Below are positions 59,810-64,000 of a stretch of DNA of 64,000 bases, in pieces. The stretch comes from Tildeniella nuda ZEHNDER 1965/U140 (GTDB lineage Bacteria; Cyanobacteriota; Cyanobacteriia; Leptolyngbyales; Leptolyngbyaceae), in NCBI GenBank assembly GCA_019358895.1, contig JAHHIG010000002.1, positions 1 through 64,000 on the forward strand, given 5' to 3'. The stretch's first letter is position 1. Each line of letters begins with the position of its first letter. Both the position numbers and the translations under genes were made by a program. The notes below the pieces were generated by a model. That model saw nothing but the letters and a program-made list of their open reading frames with translations, was not told the DNA's origin and did not search any database.

Positions 59810-60673
59810 TTAACTGTGAGTGTGAGCCGCCATCTTTGCAAGCTCATCAATGAGTTCATTGACTTGCTGAGACGATAACTGCATCGGGTCTGCAACCTCG
59901 AAACGATTTTTTAGCAGCACTTTCACTGATTCGACATCTAAGCCGATCGCTGTCCTTGCCGCCTTTACCCGATCGCGTTTTGATTGTCCGGTTTCTGGCA
60001 TTTCAACGCCATCTGTGAGCCACATTAGGAGCAGTTCAGCCAACTCTCGACCAGGATTAAGGTGAGTTGTGTTGCTCAAGCCGGGACACCGAGATTTTGA
60101 GATGTTGAGAACGTGATCGCTGTTAAGTTCTCCAGCTAAATCAAACTCGTATTCGATACCTGCCGCTTGCATAGGGGCAGTACCAACCTTTGTAGGTGAT
60201 AGAGTCTCCTTACCGCTTTTGTTGGTCGTTGTAGTCATAATCCATTCAGTCTTGCTCCGCATTGTCCCAATCAGATGGGCACTGCTACTGAGCATCGCAT
60301 CGACTAGGGCACGTTCCAGAGGCTTGATTTTTGCCCAATTGCTAAAGTTACCGCCTGCCATATCAAGCTCTGCGAACCAGGCATGAGAGAGCGAATCAAT
60401 GATAATCACGTCATAGCCTGCTGCATCGGCTGCTTTGATTGCCTCCACGTAGCGAGAGGGGTGAAAGTCGGTCAAGTTGCAGACATCGAAATTGAAGCGA
60501 TCGGCGTACTTACTGGCAGATCCTCTTTCGGAGTCGATGACTGCGATTGACTGCCCCAAATGGGAAGCGATCGCCAAGGCTGAATAAGTTTTGCCTGAGC
60601 CACTGGCACCGGACAAGGCAAGACGCAAGCGTGATTGAATTTTGGTCGCTTTTTGAAACATTGGAGTACTCAC
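59810..60673 (-). CDS. RecA/Sak4-like ATPase, phage type
   Basis: 287-residue P-loop ATPase of the phage nucleotide-binding (AAA_24/Sak4-like) type, which act in single-strand annealing or recombination. Walker A is LALSGASGSGKTYSALAIA, and Walker B is YDVIIIDSLSHAWF. The middle has KPLERALVDAMLSSSAHLIGTMRSKTEW, the sensor-like region. The start is ATG 60673. It is co-directional with small unknown genes on both sides, and suggests phage ancestry for this part of the element. Confidence 0.83.
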   Translation of the reverse strand: MSTPMFQKATKIQSRLRLALSGASGSGKTYSALAIASHLGQSIAVIDSERGSASKYADRFNFDVCNLTDFHPSRYVEAIKAADAAGYDVIIIDSLSHAWFAELDMAGGNFSNWAKIKPLERALVDAMLSSSAHLIGTMRSKTEWIMTTTTNKSGKETLSPTKVGTAPMQAAGIEYEFDLAGELNSDHVLNISKSRCPGLSNTTHLNPGRELAELLLMWLTDGVEMPETGQSKRDRVKAARTAIGLDVESVKVLLKNRFEVADPMQLSSQQVNELIDELAKMAAHTHS

Positions 60674-60722
60674 TAGAGAAATGTGCAGTGAGCCTTTTTG
60701 AAGACTTGCTCAGGTCAGATTC

Positions 60723-60893
60723 TTAGTTCCAGGATTCGATTAGCTCTTCTGCGTAAAACTCTGCTTCCTCCTGACTCATGGCTGTTTGAGTGACCGTAAT
60801 GCGGTTATTCCCCTCATTCACAATCGCTTCCCATAACTCATTAGGAAGCTCACAAATTTCGACTAGAAAACCTTTGTAGAGATAGTTGTGCAT
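60723..60893 (-). CDS. Small protein of unknown function
   Basis: 56-residue acidic protein from ATG at 60893 (MHNYLYKGFLVEICELPN). It contains ITVTQTAMSQEEAEFYAEELIESWN, helical and acidic, without recognised domain. No good ribosome site is visible. It lies 49 bases upstream of the RecA/Sak4-like gene on the same strand, in a run of small phage-type genes, which supports it weakly. Confidence 0.5.
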   Translation of the reverse strand: MHNYLYKGFLVEICELPNELWEAIVNEGNNRITVTQTAMSQEEAEFYAEELIESWN

Positions 60894-60994
60894 AGTTCGT
60901 ATGAGCAAAAGGGTTAAAAGTTCTCACTGGGCAGTTTTTGGCACTGCCCCAGCCATTGAGTTAGCGGTTATCAATAAACCATCTGCCACACCCC

Positions 60995-61261
60995 TTACAA
61001 TTCGTCGCGGTGGTCGGGGTCGGGGCTATCCACATACCCGAAAGCAAAGTGCTGATAATGGCTGTAGTGCTGAATCCTACCGTCGCTATCGGTGGGCAAC
61101 GTCCGAATCGTGGCAAGGTAGCCGCCAAGATAAGCCTCATCCTGGTACTGAGGCAGTTTCCCAAACCCTGCATCGTTGCAACCGTCTAAGTGGCGCTCTT
61201 CCGCTATCTGTTGCTGAGTGCGATCGCGTTGCTCTAGTGCTTGTAAATCTTGAGGTGACAT
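60995..61261 (-). CDS. Small protein of unknown function
   Basis: 88 residues from ATG at 61261, preceded by GGAGA (in TGGAGATTTAATT) as a plausible ribosome site. The sequence is rich in Gln, Asp and Tyr (QALEQRDRTQQQIAEERHLD; IQHYSHYQHFAFGYVDSPD). No known domain. Same strand as its neighbours in the minus-strand block; a frame on the opposite strand overlaps but looks like an artefact. Confidence 0.55.
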   Translation of the reverse strand: MSPQDLQALEQRDRTQQQIAEERHLDGCNDAGFGKLPQYQDEAYLGGYLATIRTLPTDSDGRIQHYSHYQHFAFGYVDSPDPDHRDEL

Positions 61262-61347
61262 AATTAAATCTCCATCTATGTTCTGGGTGGAAAGCCTCCC
61301 TAGTTCGCGCTAGGGGGGTAGTTTTGCGCCATACCCAGGGCAGGAAG

Positions 61348-61770
61348 CTAACGAGCTAAATACTCGCGTAATGAGCCATAACCGAGATGCCCTAGCACTG
61401 CATAGGCGTGTTTGCAGCAGGCTAGACCGTTGAGAAACTGGATCTGATTGTTGAAGTCATCGCAAGAGCAGATAGGCTGACCAGAGCCAATGTTGATTTG
61501 ATAGGCAGTGCCTTTGCTCTCGTTGCGAACGCTGTAGATATGCCCCTGAAAGACGCTCTTAGTCACGGTTAGCGCCTTTGCTGCTGCCTTGCGATGCTCA
61601 ACAAAATGAGCCTTGAATGCTGACTTGCTGATGAACGTGGGGCGGCGACCAGCCACATGAACCCAAATGACGTAGAAGAACTTTTGAATGCGAATAGAAA
61701 CGCCAACCGCTAGACCCAACAGGCGACGAATGGCAGAAACGGAATAGATGAGATTGAAAGCTGTGACCAT
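61348..61770 (-). CDS. SWIM zinc-finger protein
   Basis: 140-residue protein from ATG at 61770, basic N-terminal half (IRRLLGLAVGVSIRIQKFF; AKALTVTKSVF) and a SWIM-type zinc finger at the C-terminus: Cys101-Ser-Cys103 and Cys119-Lys-His121 (CxCx15CxH). SWIM fingers occur in DNA-binding, transposase-related and Shu-type recombination proteins. It is the first gene of the minus-strand block; AT-rich iterated TAGTATA motifs in its upstream region (61787-61842) are likely control sites. Confidence 0.65.
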   Translation of the reverse strand: MVTAFNLIYSVSAIRRLLGLAVGVSIRIQKFFYVIWVHVAGRRPTFISKSAFKAHFVEHRKAAAKALTVTKSVFQGHIYSVRNESKGTAYQINIGSGQPICSCDDFNNQIQFLNGLACCKHAYAVLGHLGYGSLREYLAR

Positions 61771-61786
61771 GCGAGAAACCAAACTC

Positions 61787-61842
61787 TACTAAAATTAGTA
61801 TATCAAAATAGCCTAGTTAGTATACCAATTCTAGTATGATTT
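61787..61842. promoter_or_regulatory. AT-rich iterated TTAGTATA motifs before the SWIM gene
   Basis: Perfect inverted repeat TACTAA-AA-TTAGTA at 61787-61800, then GTTAGTATACC (about 61815-61825) and CTAGTATGA (about 61831-61839). Similar motif ACCATACTAATTATGGT occurs at 62223-62239. On the minus strand the TATACT sequences look like -10 boxes, so these are candidate operators over the promoter. They could instead be iterons. Confidence 0.5.
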
Positions 61843-61860
61843 CATCATTTCTTTACACAA

Positions 61861-61890
61861 GAAAAAGCCCCTCTGATCTAGCAGAAGGGC
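61861..61890 (-). terminator. Minus-strand terminator at the end of the T-poor region
   Basis: On the minus strand: GCCCTTCTGC-TAGATC-AGAGGGGC, one mismatch in the stem, then TTTTTC. It would stop transcription coming leftward from about 62230. Confidence 0.6.
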
Positions 61891-62222
61891 AGTGGTGACA
61901 CAGCCTAAACTGACTACCAGGGCAGTAACGACCCAGCCGTGCGTGACCCGTGAGCCACTGGACGAGGCACGGCAGACAGCAACGCAGACGACAACCACAC
62001 TAGCGGACAGGACAGCAGCACAGCCGTAGAACCACCACAGGGAGCTGAAGCTAACAACGAACCGCCGGAGGAGTGCAACCAGAGAGCAAAACCACAGGGC
62101 AAGGCTGCGCTAGCTGGGAGCCATAGCACTACGCAACCAGACCGATGAGAAGCTGGACGGCACCATGAGCCAGAGGGAAAGGTAAAAGGACAAAGCAAGG
62201 GCATAGGTAGAAAACAAGCTCA
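61891..62222 (-). ncRNA. Possible non-coding RNA in a T-depleted segment
   Basis: The plus strand between about 61921 and 62220 has 22 T in 300 bases (about 7 percent), against about a quarter in neighbouring DNA. On the minus strand this is an A-poor, U/G/C-rich transcript. It is followed on the minus strand by a terminator (61861-61890) and preceded by a promoter-like TTACGA-18-TATACC (near 62260-62235) that overlaps the palindrome at 62223-62239. The long minus-strand frame 61914-62204 lacks Asp, Glu, Lys, Asn and Ile, which is not protein-like. A plus-strand frame also exists only because stop codons need T. Confidence 0.35.
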
Positions 62223-62239
62223 ACCATACTAATTATGGT
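62223..62239. promoter_or_regulatory. Palindromic operator ACCATACTAATTATGGT
   Basis: Inverted repeat ACCATA-CTAAT-TATGGT, overlapping a minus-strand -10-like TATACC. It shares the TACTAAT motif with the sites before the SWIM gene. Candidate binding site of an element-encoded regulator. Confidence 0.5.
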
Positions 62240-62709
62240 ATAAAAACGAGGCATGGAAAATCGTAAAAAACCTCTTGACAGCTAGACCGAGCCGGGGCAT
62301 TTTCTCTATATGTTCATCTCCGGGTTTGCTCCAGAATCCTGCTTTCTTCTTCCTACGCGATGGCTGAGGATTAAAACTTTCACTAGATGCAGATAACCCT
62401 GTGAGGGGCTGCTATCTCTTGAAATAGTGCGAAGCGCTGCTGATGGAGGTAGCGAGACACGAACGAGCAATCTCTTACCGCTTTTTAGACTTCCGATGTT
62501 CCTAACAGAAAGTAGCTTTTGTGGTGGAATTTCTTAATTAGAAGGCAAGAAACTTTTTTGAAAGTAGTTTGGCTTCCTGGCTCCCGCACGGCTGACCAAC
62601 GGAAAGCGGTGCTCTTCCTAAAGCCCTCGGCGCTTCGCGGAGGTCGGCGAGGTTATAAGCTTCAGCCACTGGTTCGGATCAGGAGGAATGATGTGACTAG
62701 GCACGACAC
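62240..62709. other. Intergenic, no supported gene
   Basis: About 470 bases between the T-poor segment and the NACHT leader. A plus-strand TTGACA at 62275-62280 has no -10 box at the usual distance. A stem CCTCG...CGAGG is near 62625-62655. A 64-codon frame (62519-62713) has no domain and ends in a 4-base overlap with the next mini-frame, so it is listed only as part of that chain. Confidence 0.4.
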
Positions 62710-62850
62710 ATGAGCGAGAAAGCGATCGCACATCTGGCAGAAAGCGTCCTATGAGACAACCTGTGACCGTCCTACAGGACAAAGCGCTTGTGGAGGATTA
62801 AGATGCAAGCAGGAGTCACACCTGAGCGGTCAGTATGTTGGAATGGTTAG
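62710..62850 (+). other. Chain of three overlapping mini-frames before NACHT
   Basis: 62710-62754 (ATG, 14 codons), 62751-62801 (ATG, 16 codons, starting in the ATGA overlap) and 62803-62850 (ATG, 15 codons, GGAGGA ribosome site at 62792-62797). The last overlaps the NACHT start codon (62835). The order resembles a translationally coupled leader; chance is possible because such short frames are common. Confidence 0.35.
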
Positions 62851-64000
62851 CCACGATCGGCGCAGCAGAACTGGGAAAAGTGGTGTTTGAGCAAGTCCTC
62901 AAGCTAGGACAAGCGGCGGCTGAGGACTACGTGAAAGACTTTTTCAAGGGCTGTCTCAAGGGCGGGATGCTGGCAGCGAAACCGGAGGTGGCGAGGAAGG
63001 CAGCAGCGGCAGCGGTGCAAGCGTTTTTACTGTTGGTGGTGGATGAACTCGAAGACCAGGACATCGCCAAAGCTGAGATCCGCGATCGCTACGACCAGCC
63101 AATGGTGCAGTTTGTGAAAGATGAGACGGTCAAGCCCATCCTGGGAAGTGCTTTTGAGAAAGACTGTCGAGCGATCGACGTGGCAGCCCTAGCCACTCTC
63201 TGGCAGCGATCGACCTTCAAAGGGCAACCGTTTCCGACTTTACCAGAAGGGTTTGACTGGGCGCATATTGGCAATGAGTACTTGAGAAGAGTACGACGAC
63301 TGGTGCGTGAGACTCCAGAACTAAAAGCGCTCCTAGAAACAGAACTACTGGAAGACATTGCCCGCAACACGGCTCAAGTTTCTCCAGGCTTTGATGTTGC
63401 TAAGTATCGGGAAAGCCTGCAAACCAGTTATGGCTATCTGAAGCTTTACACTCTCGACAGTACCGATCGGGTTGATGCGATCAGGTTATGGCAGATGTTC
63501 ATCGAGCAGACGGTACGGGAAGCGTTGCCGCCGATGCGGTATGACTTGCCCCTGGATCTGAAACGTCAATTGCAAGAACAGGGGCAACTGGAGGCAGATC
63601 TTTCGCCTGAGTCGTTGGAGCACTATCGGCGGGAGTATTTCCAGCAACCTTCACGGAAAGCCTTTGAGGCGATCGCCGCTTCTCCACGGGCTGTCATCCT
63701 GGGTGATCCGGGGGCTGGGAAATCTAGCCTATTACAGTATCTCGCCCTGGAGTGGGTAGAGGGCAAAACTGAGATGTTACCGTTACTGATTGAGTTGCGA
63801 GAGTATGCCATCGCCCACGCAAACGGGTTTTTGGAATTCCTGCACAAAGGACGGGGTGCTGATTGGCAGTTTGACCAGCAACAGTTGCATCAGTACCTAT
63901 TGGAGCATCCGACTCTGGTGATGTTTGACGGGCTGGATGAGGTGTTTGATCGCGCTACTCAATCTACGGTCACTGATGACATCATCCGCTTTGCCCAGCA
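62835..64000 (+). CDS. NACHT NTPase, partial (right end outside window)
   Basis: 388 codons of an open frame from ATG at 62835 that runs off the window edge. N-terminal about 270 residues, helical (LEWLATIGAAELGKVVFEQVLKLGQAA), with no recognised domain. The NACHT/STAND P-loop has VILGDPGAGKSSLLQYLAL with Lys296, and Walker B is LVMFDGLDEVFD with Asp365, the NACHT-type pattern of small acidic residues. Downstream sensor repeats are not visible. bNACHT proteins are known anti-phage NTPases. No strong ribosome site lies directly before the ATG; the nearby GGAGGA serves the preceding mini-frame. Confidence 0.85.
   Translation, partial: MLEWLATIGAAELGKVVFEQVLKLGQAAAEDYVKDFFKGCLKGGMLAAKPEVARKAAAAAVQAFLLLVVDELEDQDIAKAEIRDRYDQPMVQFVKDETVKPILGSAFEKDCRAIDVAALATLWQRSTFKGQPFPTLPEGFDWAHIGNEYLRRVRRLVRETPELKALLETELLEDIARNTAQVSPGFDVAKYRESLQTSYGYLKLYTLDSTDRVDAIRLWQMFIEQTVREALPPMRYDLPLDLKRQLQEQGQLEADLSPESLEHYRREYFQQPSRKAFEAIAASPRAVILGDPGAGKSSLLQYLALEWVEGKTEMLPLLIELREYAIAHANGFLEFLHKGRGADWQFDQQQLHQYLLEHPTLVMFDGLDEVFDRATQSTVTDDIIRFAQ

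Larger units (their letters stand above)
47413..64000. mobile_element. Putative integrative element in tRNA-Pro (right end outside the window)
   Basis: Region from the tRNA-Pro 3' end to the window edge that contains a tyrosine integrase next to the tRNA, an excisionase-like protein, a replication-type HTH protein, RecA/Sak4-like and other phage-type genes, toxin-antitoxin genes and large NTPase genes. Orientation alternates and none of these genes looks like core metabolism. The second attachment site would be a repeat of the tRNA 3' end (for example TTCGAATCTCGCCGCTCCGA); it was not found in the window, so the right limit is unknown. Confidence 0.65.

Noticed and set aside
61914-62204. 96-codon minus-strand frame
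   Set aside because: No Asp, Glu, Lys, Asn or Ile; it is open only because the strand is A-poor.
62240-62700. Possible retron or group II intron between the T-poor segment and NACHT
   Set aside because: No reverse transcriptase gene and no domain V signature could be found.

Overview
The window is chromosomal DNA of a cyanobacterium. The HIP1-type octamer GCGATCGC and its core CGATCG occur throughout. A GGTACAAGTGTTCT site in front of lexA fits the cyanobacterial SOS-box consensus. Four SLH-OprB type iron-uptake porins, an SLH-independent DUF4912/Rho_N protein, DUF3370, CHAT-TPR and Uma2 (DUF820) genes are also typical of the phylum. A filamentous, Leptolyngbya-like lineage is a guess from gene content, not something the sequence proves.

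Positions 1-47300 look like ordinary core and lineage-specific chromosome. In order: a GT2 glycosyltransferase and an NlpC/P60 hydrolase (minus strand); an RluA-like pseudouridine synthase that lacks the usual catalytic Asp; a GDE-type amylo-alpha-1,6-glucosidase; lexA; an AmpG-like permease; small genes, a GNAT and a PlsC-type acyltransferase; DUF3370 and MORN-repeat proteins; a Ser/Thr kinase followed by an ECF sigma factor and its probable anti-sigma factor; an alpha/beta hydrolase; DUF4912; an LmeA-like lipid-binding protein; a membrane-anchored subtilase with a coupled small ORF; a thioredoxin-like protein; a large CHAT-TPR protein; a Uma2 protein; a MAPEG protein; a same-strand run deoC-recO-MFS-GT4-amidase; four tandem paralogous porins with terminators between them; and an Rrf2 regulator-cysK-DnaJ run. 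Intergenic DNA is rich in dispersed palindromic and direct repeats placed just 3' of genes.

At 47339-47412 lies a tRNA-Pro (anticodon GGG), directly followed by a tyrosine integrase. From there to the right edge the content is accessory: an excisionase-like HTH protein, a replication-type winged-HTH protein, a ribbon-helix-helix protein, an XRE regulator, a P-loop ATPase, a 1883-residue STAND NTPase with 21 WD40 blades, a VapBC pair, a Uma2 protein, a minus-strand phage-like block (RecA/Sak4-like ATPase, small unknowns, a SWIM zinc-finger protein), a strikingly T-poor non-coding stretch, and the first 388 codons of a NACHT NTPase cut off by the window edge. I read this as an integrative element in a tRNA gene carrying NTPase conflict (probable anti-phage) cargo. 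The distal attachment site is not in the window.

The most interesting unit is 50337-57826: XRE regulator, ATPase and STAND-WD40 protein, with a promoter whose -35 box is buried in an inverted repeat and a 4-base overlap between the two NTPase genes. Together with the NACHT gene it makes a plausible, possibly undescribed, regulated defence locus. The function is inferred from architecture only.
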